The notes under the pieces: model-generated
The model's input: only the letters and a program-made list of their open reading frames with translations
The model's database searches: none
What the model was told of the DNA's origin: nothing
Shown: positions 21,701 through 29,885 of the stretch, piece after piece
Position numbering within the stretch: position 1 is the stretch's first letter
How the letters are laid out: each line of letters begins with the position of its first letter
From: Phoebastria nigripes
Lineage: Eukaryota; Chordata; Aves; Procellariiformes; Diomedeidae
Assembly (NCBI GenBank): GCA_035582835.1
Contig: JAYKAV010003266.1
Coordinates: 3,242,368 to 3,306,367, forward strand
Reading direction: 5' to 3'
Length of the DNA: 64,000 nucleotides
Translations under genes and position numbers: made by a program

Positions 21701-21866
21701 GCTGTGCACATCTTCACTCTACCTCCTCGACCATCTGAGCAGGAGTTTTCAAAGGGGTAAACCATAACTTACAATCCAGAGGGACTTCAATGGTGCTGAC
21801 GAGGTGATGAAGGTAGAGAGCAAATGCTATTCCTGCGCAGGTGAGGTGGTGTCTTTGCATGACCAT
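539..21866 (-). CDS. NFASC: Neurofascin (L1-family cell adhesion molecule), N-terminal 838 codons, 20 coding exons; C-terminal part outside the window
   Basis: Neurofascin is a type I membrane adhesion protein of axons and glia. By family knowledge it helps assemble nodes of Ranvier, paranodes and axon initial segments, binding NrCAM, contactin-type and extracellular-matrix partners outside and ankyrin inside. The exons join in one frame: signal peptide (about residues 1-25), six Ig domains (cysteine pairs C64/C119, C163/C214, C286/C334, C376/C426, C470/C519, C561/C610), FnIII-1 (about 642-741) and FnIII-2 (742 to the edge). All introns are GT-AG and no stop interrupts the frame. Identification rests on the continuous match to remembered chicken and human neurofascin, for example [12 protein letters not shown] and [14 protein letters not shown]; NrCAM, L1 and CHL1 match less well. 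Three small exons of 18, 51 and 36 nt keep the frame when skipped and match known variable positions of the family. The protein continues left of the window. Residue numbers assume all cassettes are included. Confidence 0.97.
762..1383 (-). other. NFASC: Intron 20
   Basis: An intron of 622 nt inside FnIII-2, phase 0. The plus-strand frames here are chance. No repeat is recognised. Confidence 0.9.
1384..1454 (-). CDS. NFASC: NFASC exon 20: FnIII-2, first part
   Basis: Encodes the end of R741 and residues 742-764: [20 protein letters not shown] and TWT. The exon leaves in phase 0, the only phase-0 junction in this part of the gene. The acceptor is TGAATTTCAG and the donor GGACG|GTGAGT. At 71 nt it is missed by ORF callers and was recovered from the protein gap. 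Confidence 0.95.
1455..2435 (-). other. NFASC: Intron 19, containing an 81-nt inverted-repeat hairpin
   Basis: An intron of 981 nt, phase 1, between the two FnIII domains. From 2282 to 2362 there is a perfect 19-bp inverted repeat around a 43-nt spacer, beginning about 74 nt downstream of the exon 19 donor. A T12 run lies at 1661-1672 and one N at 1940. Confidence 0.9.
2282..2362 (-). repeat. Perfect 19-bp inverted repeat (long hairpin) in intron 19
   Basis: Plus strand: left arm GTGTAGACTCTTCCCTCAC (2282-2300) and right arm GTGAGGGAAGAGTCTACAC (2344-2362) are exact reverse complements. After a 2x1 internal loop the stem can continue with GTGTA (2303-2307) against TACAC (2338-2342), leaving a terminal loop of about 30 nt. 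The overall size is that of a pre-miRNA. Confidence 0.85.
2436..2633 (-). CDS. NFASC: NFASC exon 19: FnIII-1, second half
   Basis: Encodes residues 676-740 plus 1 nt: [20 protein letters not shown] (N692-H-S sequon), then [20 protein letters not shown] and [23 protein letters not shown] is the conserved L-x-P-x-x-x-Y-x-F FnIII core. The acceptor is TCCCCCAG and the donor GGCAC|GTGAGT. 198 nt. Confidence 0.97.
2747..2848 (-). CDS. NFASC: NFASC exon 18: FnIII-1, first half
   Basis: Encodes residues 642-674 plus 1 nt: [20 protein letters not shown], then [13 protein letters not shown]. It has the typical FnIII start (P-x-P-x-x-L, then V-x-L-x-W). The acceptor is GGCCAACAG and the donor CACAG|GTCAGC. 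102 nt. Confidence 0.97.
2849..3633 (-). other. NFASC: Intron 17
   Basis: An intron of 785 nt. ACTAAT lies at +10 to +15 of the donor (3619-3624) and TGCATG on the sense strand at 3294-3299. There is a T10 run near 3355. No other feature is recognised. Confidence 0.85.
3634..3669 (-). CDS. NFASC: NFASC exon 17: 36-nt cassette between Ig6 and FnIII-1
   Basis: With the G carried from exon 16 it encodes A629[11 protein letters not shown]640. It is phase 1 at both ends, so skipping joins L-E-R-P-D in frame. The acceptor is TTACCTTGCAG and the donor CAAAAG|GTAATC. It matches the [12 protein letters not shown] segment of chicken neurofascin as I remember it, and a variable hinge segment in the human gene. 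Too short for ORF callers. Confidence 0.94.
3670..4583 (-). other. NFASC: Intron 16
   Basis: An intron of 914 nt upstream of the 36-nt cassette. Near its 3' end the sense strand holds ACTAAC and TAAC five bases apart (3691-3705), 21-36 nt before the exon; these can serve as a branch point and a Quaking-type element. Nothing else is recognised. Confidence 0.85.
4584..4708 (-). CDS. NFASC: NFASC exon 16: Ig6, second half
   Basis: Encodes residues 588-628 plus 1 nt: [20 protein letters not shown], then [20 protein letters not shown] and L. C610 closes Ig6. The acceptor is CCCTTTAAG and the donor ACTAG|GTAAAG. 125 nt. Confidence 0.97.
4709..5342 (-). other. NFASC: Intron 15
   Basis: An intron of 634 nt inside Ig6, phase 2, AT-rich. 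No element is recognised. Confidence 0.9.
5343..5490 (-). CDS. NFASC: NFASC exon 15: Ig6, first half
   Basis: Encodes residues 539-586 plus 2 nt: [20 protein letters not shown], then [20 protein letters not shown] and DAPLYIGN. C561 is the first Ig6 cysteine. The acceptor is TTGTGCAG. The donor AACAG|GTCTGT is weak at +3 to +5. No long open frame covers this exon; it was found from the gap in the protein between exons 14 and 16. Confidence 0.95.
5491..6079 (-). other. NFASC: Intron 14
   Basis: An intron of 589 nt, phase 1, between Ig5 and Ig6. No repeat or other element is recognised. Confidence 0.9.
6080..6246 (-). CDS. NFASC: NFASC exon 14: Ig5, second half
   Basis: Encodes residues 483-537 plus 1 nt: [19 protein letters not shown]501-G-S (a sequon), then [20 protein letters not shown] with C519. 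The acceptor is GTTGTGAG and the donor CAAAG|GTAGGG. 167 nt. Confidence 0.97.
6345..6456 (-). CDS. NFASC: NFASC exon 13: Ig5, first half
   Basis: Encodes residues 446-481 plus 2 nt: [19 protein letters not shown], then [18 protein letters not shown]470 is the first Ig5 cysteine and N464-R-T a sequon. The acceptor is GTTTGCAG and the donor AGATG|GTAAGA. It is separated from the next exon by only 98 nt. Confidence 0.97.
6457..6859 (-). other. NFASC: Intron 12
   Basis: An intron of 403 nt, phase 1, between Ig4 and Ig5. No further feature is recognised. Confidence 0.9.
6860..7003 (-). CDS. NFASC: NFASC exon 12: Ig4, second half
   Basis: Encodes residues 398-444 plus 1 nt: [18 protein letters not shown], then [20 protein letters not shown] and SVL. 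C426 closes Ig4 and N427-A-S is a sequon. The N at 6999 is the third base of a serine codon (TCN, S398) and does not change the residue. The acceptor is GTTTTGAAG and the donor CCTGG|GTAAGT. 144 nt, phase 1-1. Confidence 0.95.
7004..7313 (-). other. NFASC: Intron 11
   Basis: An intron of 310 nt inside Ig4, phase 1. No further feature is recognised. Confidence 0.9.
7314..7445 (-). CDS. NFASC: NFASC exon 11: Ig4, first half
   Basis: Encodes residues 354-396 plus 1 nt: [20 protein letters not shown], then [19 protein letters not shown] and EPIE. C376 is the first Ig4 cysteine. The acceptor is TATTTTAAAG, with a weak pyrimidine tract, and the donor AGAAG|GTGAGC. 132 nt, phase 1-1. Confidence 0.96.
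7446..7857 (-). other. NFASC: Intron 10
   Basis: An intron of 412 nt, phase 1, between Ig3 and Ig4. No further feature is seen apart from one N at 7680. Confidence 0.9.
7858..8042 (-). CDS. NFASC: NFASC exon 10: Ig3, second half
   Basis: Encodes residues 292-352 plus 1 nt, including [18 protein letters not shown]323-V-S (a sequon) and [17 protein letters not shown] with C334. The acceptor is CTCCTTAG and the donor TGAAG|GTACGT with the first G kept (GTGAAGG|GTACGTC). 185 nt. Confidence 0.96.
8043..8708 (-). other. NFASC: Intron 9
   Basis: An intron of 666 nt inside Ig3, phase 2. No additional feature is recognised. The long antisense-looking frames here overlap splice sites and are spurious. 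Confidence 0.9.
8709..8820 (-). CDS. NFASC: NFASC exon 9: Ig3, first half
   Basis: Encodes residues 254-290 plus 2 nt: [20 protein letters not shown], then [18 protein letters not shown]286 is the first Ig3 cysteine. The acceptor is CTGATTTCAG. The donor is GGAGT|GTACGT; a second GT four bases further would break the frame, so this one is chosen. Confidence 0.96.
8821..13851 (-). other. NFASC: Intron 8
   Basis: An intron of 5,031 nt. Contents: a 14-bp GC palindrome (13750-13763), CpG-rich patches at about 11340-11660 and 13680-13790, A16 tracts at 11203-11218 and 9033-9048 (the latter followed by G7), AT-rich DNA with a 16-bp palindrome at 10471-10486, and a 28-bp AT palindrome at 9581-9608. 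The open frames at 12400-13030 have no recognisable protein content. Confidence 0.85.
13852..13902 (-). CDS. NFASC: NFASC exon 8: 51-nt cassette in the Ig2-Ig3 linker
   Basis: Encodes 17 residues, [17 protein letters not shown] (237-253). Both ends are phase 1 (51 nt), so skipping gives KVKT-TRGITETT in frame, the form I recall for many human transcripts. The exon adds two N-glycosylation sequons, N241-E-T and N247-H-T. The acceptor is TTTATTGCAG after a modest pyrimidine tract, and the donor CAGTG|GTGAGT. It is a known type of variable segment in neurofascin. Confidence 0.93.
13903..16806 (-). other. NFASC: Intron 7
   Basis: An intron of 2,904 nt upstream of the 51-nt cassette exon. It contains an AT-rich stretch near 14100-14460 and scattered single N's. 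No repeat or further exon is recognised. Confidence 0.85.
16807..16977 (-). CDS. NFASC: NFASC exon 7: Ig2, second half
   Basis: Encodes residues 181-236 plus 1 nt, including [20 protein letters not shown] and [17 protein letters not shown]214 closes Ig2. One N at 16949 is the third base of an arginine codon (CGN, R189), so the residue is unaffected. The acceptor is CCCTGCAG and the donor AACCA|GTAAGT, with 171 nt in phase 1-1. Confidence 0.96.
17187..17309 (-). CDS. NFASC: NFASC exon 6: Ig2, first half
   Basis: Encodes residues 139-179 plus 1 nt: (K)[17 protein letters not shown], then [20 protein letters not shown]163 is the first Ig2 cysteine. The acceptor is TATGGCAG and the donor CAGCT|GTGAGT. 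The length of 123 nt is phase 1-1, so it is frame-neutral. Confidence 0.96.
17310..17669 (-). other. NFASC: Intron 5
   Basis: An intron of 360 nt, phase 1, between Ig1 and Ig2. Nothing beyond the splice sites is recognised. Confidence 0.9.
17670..17866 (-). CDS. NFASC: NFASC exon 5: Ig1, second half
   Basis: Encodes residues 74-138 plus 1 nt, from [16 protein letters not shown] to SSKIHLQVS. The motif [15 protein letters not shown] carries the second Ig1 cysteine (C119) and the DxGxYxC-type signature of I-set Ig folds. The acceptor is GCTTGCAG and the donor TTCTA|GTGAGT. An ORF that runs on into the intron as SE is a read-through artefact. Confidence 0.97.
18065..18170 (-). CDS. NFASC: NFASC exon 4: Ig1, first half
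   Basis: Encodes residues 38-73, [20 protein letters not shown] then [16 protein letters not shown]. It carries the first Ig1 cysteine (C64) and looks identical to the chicken protein I recall. It enters after 1 nt and leaves after 2 nt (106 nt). The donor is CCCAC|GTAAGT and the acceptor TTTGCAG. Confidence 0.97.
18171..19224 (-). other. NFASC: Intron 3
   Basis: An intron of 1,054 nt. A TGCATG element (sense strand, 19175-19180) lies 45-50 nt downstream of the microexon donor. No repeat or other exon is recognised. Confidence 0.85.
19225..19242 (-). CDS. NFASC: NFASC exon 3: 18-nt microexon
   Basis: The sense strand reads AATAACAG|CAAATATTCAGAGTGAAT|GTAAGTG. With the T carried from exon 2 it encodes S32-N-I-Q-S-E37 and ends in phase 1, so inclusion adds six residues and skipping keeps the frame. 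The segment corresponds to SNIQSE just before LPQPPTITK in remembered chicken neurofascin and to the variable N-terminal mini-exon of L1-family genes. It is far too short for ORF callers. Confidence 0.93.
19243..21772 (-). other. NFASC: Intron 2
   Basis: An intron of 2,530 nt between the signal-peptide exon and the 18-nt microexon. It contains a possible MIR-like relic near 21030-21125. A TGCATG element (sense strand, 19314-19319) lies about 72 nt before the microexon. Otherwise no feature is recognised. Confidence 0.85.
21030..21125. repeat. Possible MIR-like SINE relic, weak
   Basis: The plus strand reads TTACAGGAGGAAGCTGGGAC, ACAAAGAAATTATGAAACTG, then CAGTGGCTGAGCAG and AACCCCTGTCTC. This gives a loose match to the reverse complement of a MIR core. 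Confidence 0.3.
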
Positions 21867-21948
21867 TTTGGACGCCTGGGCAGCGTTAGGACCTCAGTTG
21901 CGTCCCCCGAGGCGAGCAGACCAGCGGCAAGCGTAGACAGATCCTCAG
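21773..21948 (-). CDS. NFASC: NFASC exon 2: end of 5' UTR, start codon and signal peptide
   Basis: A 3' splice site (CATTTTGCAG) precedes 82 nt of 5' UTR with no upstream ATG. The start ATG is at 21866-21864 in a good context (CCAAAATGG, A at -3, G at +4). It encodes [20 protein letters not shown] and onward to residue 31. A hydrophobic core ([13 protein letters not shown]) makes a signal peptide probably cleaved near VST|IEVP. A second in-frame ATG at codon 3 is a weaker choice. The donor is GGATT|GTAAGT and the exon ends in phase 1. Confidence 0.95.
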
Positions 21949-24900
21949 CTGCAAAATGAACACAAACCCAGCGGTCACTGAGCCGTTTACAGCTCCATTT
22001 CTGTCATCTTCCTTTTGGCAATTGTGGAAAGAGAGTGTTTCCAATCCAAAAATATTTGTGCGGAGGGACGGGGGTATGAATAGTGCCAGAAATAGTTTCC
22101 AGGCTCTGGTGACCCAGGTACGAGCCTGTGGTCACTGTCCTCCCAACCCTTGGGTGGCTCTGCTGGCAGAAAATCAGCCTTACGAGGTTATTTGTGCCCA
22201 AACCCTGGAGAGACCTCTTGGATGGAAGGAGAAGGACCATGCTGTCCCCTGGGACTGATGGGAAGTTACTCGGAGGAAGTAAAGACAAAAGCAGCGAACG
22301 GTCCCCATAGGATAAAATGAAAAGGATGATTTGCTGTTTAAAAAAATAATAATAATTGTATTTTATGCACAAGAAATACCCACATAGCAAACATCCGCTC
22401 CCNCCGGCGGGGTACCGGGATGAGCTCTGCCTCCACACGCAGCCCAAAATAGCAGGGGGACCGGCTCCAGAGACCCCCTCGGGCACCGAAGAGCCTGTCA
22501 CCGACCCGGCACAGCCCCAGCAGGAGTTGGGGCACGGCGGGACCTTTCCCAATCGGTCTCTAAACGAGCCCATTTCCAACCAGGCTTCAGCTGCTTCCCT
22601 CCCCAGACGGTCCCTGGTGCCAGATGCTCAGCACACCGCTGCCGGGCTCCTAAAAGCACCCATCCAAACCTCCTGGGGACTGTCAGGTTATCATTTGCAT
22701 TTTCCATACGTGTGCCTTTTATTTAGCTGTTAATAAACCCATAGACTAAATGCAGATTAAAAAAGAGCAAAAAGGAGGATAAATTATCCCATCTGTACAA
22801 TAAAAGCCCCCTTAGAAAGGCTGCTGTGGTGCAGAGGTTGCATCACGGCTGAATTACAACTCTCTGTAATAGAGTTATAAAAAGGGCATCAGCCGTGCAG
22901 ACAGCTCTCTCGGCTAAGAACAAAAATAACGCCAGGGCAGCAACCAGTGGAAAATCCCCAGCCTTGCTCCGCGCTGCTCCTCCCTGGCCCTTGCACAGGC
23001 TTTCGCCGAGGTGGGATGTCGGCAGGCAGGGGAGCAGCGCAGAGAGGCCATTTGGCAAGCAAGGAGAGCCCGTCTTCATGAAATATAAATAACCGGCTGC
23101 AGCTTTGGACGCTGCTACCCCTTCAGCTGTTCCCGAGCCCNGTATGAAGCAATTGCGGGAGGGAGGGGGGACCCAGCACAACAGACAAAACCCGGCGAGC
23201 GCAGGGCTGCCGGGGGCTCCGGGTACCGCAGGGAACGCTGCTGGGAGCCAGGGAGGAGCAGATGTCACGGGAAATAAACAGCCCTGACACATGGCCCGGG
23301 AAGCTCTCCTGAANGCCAGACAGGCTCAAACCCAGCGCAAGACAACTTTTAAGGACACTTTTCCCCATCACCCTTATGGGGAACAAGATGTGCTTCATGG
23401 TTTCTCCATCCAGCCCTTCCCACTGCCCTGCTCGGGTGTGATCGGGGTCTCCAGGTCCTCACTCTTGGGCTGAAGCCCGAAGGAACTCGTCGTCCCAGCG
23501 TGTCCCAGTTACACCAGATGACAGATTGTAGGTTGTGAAGGGGCNTGGAGGGGAGTGTTGCTTTGATCTTTTTTGCTCGTTCTAAGGATTTTCCAATCCA
23601 GCTGTTGCAATAAAAATAGTTGAAGGACAGAATAATTATAGGACTGGGCCAGTAATTAAAGTCATGTCCAGGACTGTGATCAGGTCATGCTGAACAAAGC
23701 TTTTCAAATTACTTCTTTAGCTTTCTGTCTAAGGGAAGATATCATTTTGATCTGTAGCCTTCATTTTTTAAAGCGGTTCATTTCTCCAGTTAGAGCTTAA
23801 AATGAGTAATGGATCAGCTGGTTTTATGCCTTTCTGTTACTAAGCATAAGTCTGACTTATGAACTGAATCAGCCAATACTGCAACCAGGGATTTAGCAAG
23901 GCTAAGATTTCTAGTGTCCTTACTATGCTCATATACTGATGCTTCGCATCACTACCACAAAANGCTTTAAACCCCTCTTCATTCACAGATGTAGCATGGA
24001 GGGGGGGAAGGTGCAAGACAGCAGGCATTTAAATAGCGCACATCTCTACAGGCTGCTTTGAGCCTCAAAAGCGAAGAATACGTTCTTTTCTTTAGACTGG
24101 GTACTAGTTAGTGCAAAAGAAATGGCCGTGACGCTAAGGCGTAGGTTCCTGGCATAGATGCTTGGGAGATATTTGTACATATATGCATATGTGGGTGATT
24201 TTGCATCAAATGGGAATACAGAAAGGACTGAGCCCAAACACTGATACATACAGTATACACAGGAGGCATCTAACTGATGCAAAAAAAGCATATCCTGCCC
24301 GTCATCACGTGCATGGGGGCTAGAAAAGGAAGGGCTGTGCATATCAGGAAGAGATAAATTTGCAGCTAACTTTTGAGCTGCAAAAGGGAACAGCAGGCAC
24401 ACGGCGGTTCTGGACTGAAACCACGGGCAGAGCTACGTGGGAGTGACCCAGGCACTTCCAGTGCCGGTGGACCGGCCAGGGAGGACGGATGGTCCACACA
24501 GAGCGGCACCGACCGAGAGCAAATAATAAAACCCATGACAGGGCACACACAAAATGCATCCCCGCCTTTAGAAGAGCAAACGCCGGGCTGCTCCAGGGCC
24601 CCTTTGTCTAGGGGCAGATGTGGGTGCGACTCGCTGCCCATCAGGAACAATCTGCCACCGTGCTTGTGCGTGTAGGTGGGTCCTGGGGACAGGCAGTGCC
24701 ACGAGCCCCCGGCCGCGCAGAACACAGCCCGCATTGTCAGGGCTGCTCCTCGCCCGGGGACAGGGACATCTCCCCAGTACAGAGGGCGGGAGCTGTGGTA
24801 GGGGCACGAACGTGCTTATCTGGGGATGCTAAGAGTCGTGAAGCTGTCTGATGTCTTCATCTGCTTCTGAGACTGACTCAACCTGAAACGGGCCATGCAA

Positions 24901-27900
24901 AGGGGCAGACGAGACCTCTTCTTCCCAGACTTAGCATTTCTTAATCGTTGCTCCTGGCCCTGTTGTNCAACACAGAAAAGTTTTGATTGCTGCCCAAAGA
25001 GCTGAACAAGCCCTTCAACCTCATATCTGCAGCCACGTCCTGGGATGGCCAGAGCCGTGGAGGCGGGAGGGTTGACCCTGGGGATGCTCAGAAAGCCTCT
25101 GAGCTGGCTGGACCCAAAACCGATCCAAAATCTGGGCCCATAATGTTCAGTAAAAACACAACACAGAGCAAAATCTCACACAAATAGTTGCAAGATTGTG
25201 ATGCCATCAAATAGGAATTTAACTGCTTAAGTGCATTTCTCATCCGGCGTTGAGCCTGCACTCGAGCACCAACAAAAGCCACATCCCTGCTCCACTTCCC
25301 TCCAGCTACAGGCAAGACATAGCAGTGAGAGGGACTCAGATGCCTTTTTCCCCAAATACTTACCCCGCGTTCAGAAGTGTTTTTCAGACTTGTTGGTGCT
25401 TTCCATTTCCCCGATGACCTACTGCAACATCAGTTCTCACAAACTGCTAGTCTGGGTTGAGAAATACATCCCAGACCTTGGCCTAGACCTCTCTCCAGAT
25501 GCATCAGATACTTTGCTAAGTACATTTTTCTCTGGACAAAAGCACGCGTAACCCTTTAAAACTTGAGACTCTTTGCAAAATCCAACCAAATATCCACACA
25601 GCATGGGGCGCATCTGAAATCAAGAGGTGGACGTGCAACCTTGACTCTGCTCAGTTCGGAGCCTCCCTCCTCTCTCTGAACAGGCACTGGAGGGAAAAAA
25701 TTAAATGCAAGAAAGACAAAAAAGGGACGGACACCTGGGGATGTGGAGACACCCACGATGTGGCTGAAAATACAGATGCAGGGACTCAATGGCAGCAGTG
25801 CCTGCACCAGCTGAGGGCTGGGTAACCGGGATGGGAACTGGAGGGTTTGGAGAGGATTTGTACTTTCCATAGAAAAATTAGCCACAGTTTTTACTCTTGT
25901 GCAGCAGTCAGGACAAATCAGCTTGAAAGAAAAAGAAGATTCCAGAAGAAAACATCTTGCTGTGCATAGGCCATCCTGCATTACAACACACATGGGCAGA
26001 GNACCATATCCTGGCATCGTGGGTTTTCTGTTCTATTTTAAAGGCAGAGGGTGATTTTGCTGCATTGTCAAATGTTTTCNGAACAAATCTGGATTTTCAA
26101 ATGGTAGTACAGCATGTAAGCAACTGCCCCAAGGGTCGGTGGAGCCAAGAGGAGGTACGAAGAGTCAAGGGGTATCGGATGCTCGTGTGGCCTGGCAGAG
26201 CCCAGCCTGGCCCCGGGGAGCCCCATGTGCCCCTGCCAGCAGGGACAAGCCCCCCACGACACCCTCTCCCAAGAGGTGCTGACGGTCACAGCACCCACCA
26301 GGCGAATGTGCCTTGATTATCCGAACAGCCATGTGGTGAATGGGATGCCACTGAAACTATACCTGGCCCATATGCAGCATCATTGCCCTGCTCTGCTGCA
26401 GGTTTCACACTCTCAGGTTTCTCCTTATGTATAGACAACACTCGCATACCAATAATTAAACCAGAAAACATATCCAAGTGCTTTGTCCATAAGCCACTCA
26501 AAATCTGCAGTGAAAGGGAAAAAAAAAAAAAAATCAGCTTTTAAAATTCTTTTAGGTCCTTCTCCATCTCTTAAGAGCCCTGCTCCAGCATCACAAGTGC
26601 TGTGGATGGTACCACGAGAGCAGGGTTTCTCTGCAGGCACTGCCTCCTCGCTTCACAGCTCCTCGGGGACGCCAAGCCAGCACAGCAGGCTGAGTACCAG
26701 CCTGGCAGAGCTGCAAACCTTCACAGCCATATAGAAGAAACTTTGATTCTCTATTTCTCCATGCACATGTCGATTTAACACATACATTGCTTCCTCCCTG
26801 CCTTGAGATGGGGGAAATCTCTCCTTTCCACAGATGGTGGTGAGCTGAGCTAGCGAATCCTCACATTCCAGCCCCGGAGCATCCCTGCTTCCCCCCCGCA
26901 CCGGCGAGCCAGAGCTCCCATCTGCTCNGCACCAACAAGTTTCCCGCTGGCTTCGATTGGCATGGCCAGGAGAGGTGGGAGGGGGGAGTTTGCCTGTCGC
27001 AGGCTCCCTCCGCCAACAGAAAGCGGCTGGACGAGGCTGCTGACATGCTCCGCTCGTTAGCAGAACATGAACCACATGCCACGTAATCCGCTCACTTCTT
27101 CTCCAGACAAGCTCTGGGCTCCCCCTTCAGAGCTCCACGGCTTCGCAGCGCTGGAGGGCAAACGGTATGTGAAAATATCTCCTCTGGCTGTAGAGATGCA
27201 ACTGTCAGCGAGAACCTGCTCCGGGCCAAGGCAGCAAAAGCCGGCAGCCTGATCCCCCAGGCTGATTTGGCCAAAACTTGGCTCTTTGTCATAATTCCCA
27301 AAACCACATCCCTGCAAACCGCAACAGGCGTGATGTCCTGCCCCAGCCCCGCTGCCCTTCATCCTGCGCCAGGGAAGCTGGGCACGCTGAGCAGAGCCCA
27401 AGGACTTCCCCTGGGTGCACAAATAACACCAGGGAAGGGCTGAAATTCATTTCCTTCTCAACAGCTTAATGAAATGAGACCTTCCAGAATAATGATGGAA
27501 ACAAATCCCTTCCCTGTAGCCCCACTCCTGCAAAACAACCGCGGGCATGAACTCTCCAAAGCAGACACAGAAATGGTAAGCAAGGGGAATCTCTGGTTGA
27601 AGTTAAATAAAGATAAATAAAAATAAAAGTTAAATAAAATGAAATAATTCCACAGTGAAGGATTGTTTTAATCAGCTCATTAGGTCCAGCAGGACGCTTT
27701 CAGTAGCAATTAGGCATTTGTCGTTATTTACGGTTGTGAGAGGAACAGTAAAACTCGAGCAGCTAGTGTTCCCAAGAAGATACCTACAGCACCATTTAAT
27801 GCGTTTCAGCTGCTTAATTAATACTGATTAAATAGCACAGAGCAACGTTTCCACAAAGAGAAAACCCTTTTGCTTTCAGATAATGAAAAGCATTGATTTA

Positions 27901-29764
27901 GAGGGAATATATGTATGTGATTCCCTAACAGTGACTAAGGGCTTCGTTTTACTCCTGCTCCGTTTGGGTTCTTGCTGGTCCCCCCCATACGTAACATATC
28001 AGATGGGTTTCTGGGTTGCTGACTTCCAGGCCATAAATCTACCCCCCCTTTTTGTTTGGCAGCGACAGGACCTTCTGTCACACGTGGTAAAAGCCACCCC
28101 ACGGGTGCCAGCCGACCCTGGCAGCCCATCAGGGGAACTGCTCCACAGGGGTGAATCCCCATCGGGAGCCACGCAGGGAGCTGGGACCCACCCTGCAACA
28201 CAAAACCTGCGCAATGTGGACGGACACATCCACGCACCTTTCCATTTCCCCGGTCGTACACAGACGCACACCAGTAAATGATGGACGTACAGCCGCATCC
28301 CTACAACATGCATAAGAAGCCATTCAAAGCAAATGTTGCATTACAGCACCGAAGTCAGTGAAAAGAAGGAAAGAAATGATCACGAAAAGGGAAAGAAATG
28401 ATTGTGAAGAAGGTGANATGTGATCATTTTTGCTTCGGCATTTTCCTCCCGAGGGATGGACCATGCCCTGTCCCAGGGACAGCCAGCAGCGCATGGGGAG
28501 GGCAGCGTTTCCCGCTTGCCTCTGTTTGGAGGAGAGAGAAGCGCTTTGTGTCTGTTCCTGAGGTTGGGTACGGCTTTCACAATTGTTCTGCGAAACAACT
28601 GTCAGAGCAAACACCGGCAAATTCATTTGCATCTCGTCTTCTCCCCCTTGAAAAATAATCATTCCCATCCTTTCGGCAACTAACAATTCAGACCTACGTA
28701 CCCTCTAATCACAGGCAAGAAGGAAAGTCAGGCTTGTCATGGGAAATGGGTCCTAGGCTAAGATTATTGATGGTCCAGTGTCTATCGACAATCATTTTCT
28801 ATACCCGCTGTAGCCCCAAAGGAGTCCCCAAACACATCTTTGCTCCCGTCCTCTGAACAAAGGGACACTTCTCAAAACACGACCTGTGGCAGCAGAGGTT
28901 TGCAGAGACAGGCACTTTTGACACCATCACTGCCAACCCTCCGCAAAAACTCCAGGCAGACCGATTTTTTTGGGAGAACTGCCCATGCACTCCTCCCATT
29001 CCGTTTTCAGCACATCTTTAAGAAACGCATCTTTAAGGAACACACGCACAGGCCGTTTCTCACAGCCGCTGGTTTCTTGTCTCACTCCTCCATGGGATTT
29101 TTGCCATATGCTGCATTTTCCTTTCACTCCCTGTAACTCTCCTGCCTCGCACGTGGGTGAGTTTTCAATCCCAAGCCCTGCAGGCTGTATGCATTTTAAA
29201 AGAACCGAGCAAACAAACAAGCATTGAAAGAAAGCGCCGTGATATCACCAGGAACAAGGANGGCTTCCTAAAATCACCCACCAGCACATGCCAGGAAGAG
29301 CCGTGGCAGCATCCCTCCGACCCCGCGCAGGCAACACGTGGGGAGTGGGAATGAAGCCATCAATCCCCTGAACTTTAGAGCTGATGCCGGCAGTAAGGAG
29401 ATTTATACTTTAGCTTGTCTCAATAGCTATCAGCCAGCCAGAGNTCACCCGACCTTCCTCCTGCAGCACTCTCAAGTCGAGACCAGCTGCACCCAGGCTC
29501 CCATTTCAGAAAGATTTAAAAAATGCAGGAGGAAGGGGATAATTGCACTTGCTGCTATTCAGAGCCGTGGCTGCATTTTGCAACGTTTCAGTGTGGACGG
29601 CGGTTACGCTTTCAGGAGGTAATTTGTTCCCTCGTAGAGCTGCGTATCACTACTGAGAGCACGGATAACTCCAGGGACAGACTCTTAATCTATCATGGTC
29701 ATATCTCGGCACTACATAAATGTGAATTAATTTATCATCCTGTCCTTCTGGTAATGTAAGGAAA
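21949..29764 (-). other. NFASC: Intron 1, first part (3' end of the 38-kb first intron)
   Basis: No exon is supportable. Contents seen: a short AAT run near 22346; an AT-rich block at about 22690-22870; a GC-rich block at about 22960-23250; an A15 tract at 26519-26533; a TAAA-type simple repeat at 27603-27646; an ATTA-rich block at about 27690-27860; and small tandem duplications at 28368-28402 (22-bp period) and 29013-29042 (15-bp period). The longer open frames here have no recognisable protein content. Confidence 0.8.
27603..27646. repeat. TAAA-type simple repeat
   Basis: An imperfect run of TAAATAAA and TAAAATAAA units, interrupted by single-base changes. Confidence 0.85.
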
Positions 29765-29774
29765 TACTGTCATT

Positions 29775-29885
29775 CTATTACACAGAGGGACTTTAAGTCC
29801 GGAGAGGTTAAGCGTTACTCCAAGGTCAGACAAAAGAGATAGCATGAGTGGGAAATGAGCTGAGATCACCGGAGTACTCAGTTTA
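29775..29885. repeat. Possible ancient MIR-like SINE relic
   Basis: The plus strand has TTACACAGAGGGAC, then GGAGAGGTTAAGCGTTACTC and CAAGGTCAGAC. This is the order of words in the reverse complement of the MIR core (fraction of columns such as GAGGTTAAGTGACTTGCC, AAGGTCACACAG). It is diverged; a profile search would be needed to confirm it. Confidence 0.4.

Noticed and set aside
21858..21860. Use of the second ATG (codon 3) as start
   Set aside because: The first ATG has A at -3 and G at +4. Leaky scanning to codon 3 would cost only two residues, so the upstream codon is the simpler call.
539..21866. NRCAM, L1CAM or CHL1 as the gene identity
   Set aside because: The Ig4-Ig6 and FnIII-1 sequences follow neurofascin residue by residue, including the cassette segments, while the paralogues diverge strongly there.
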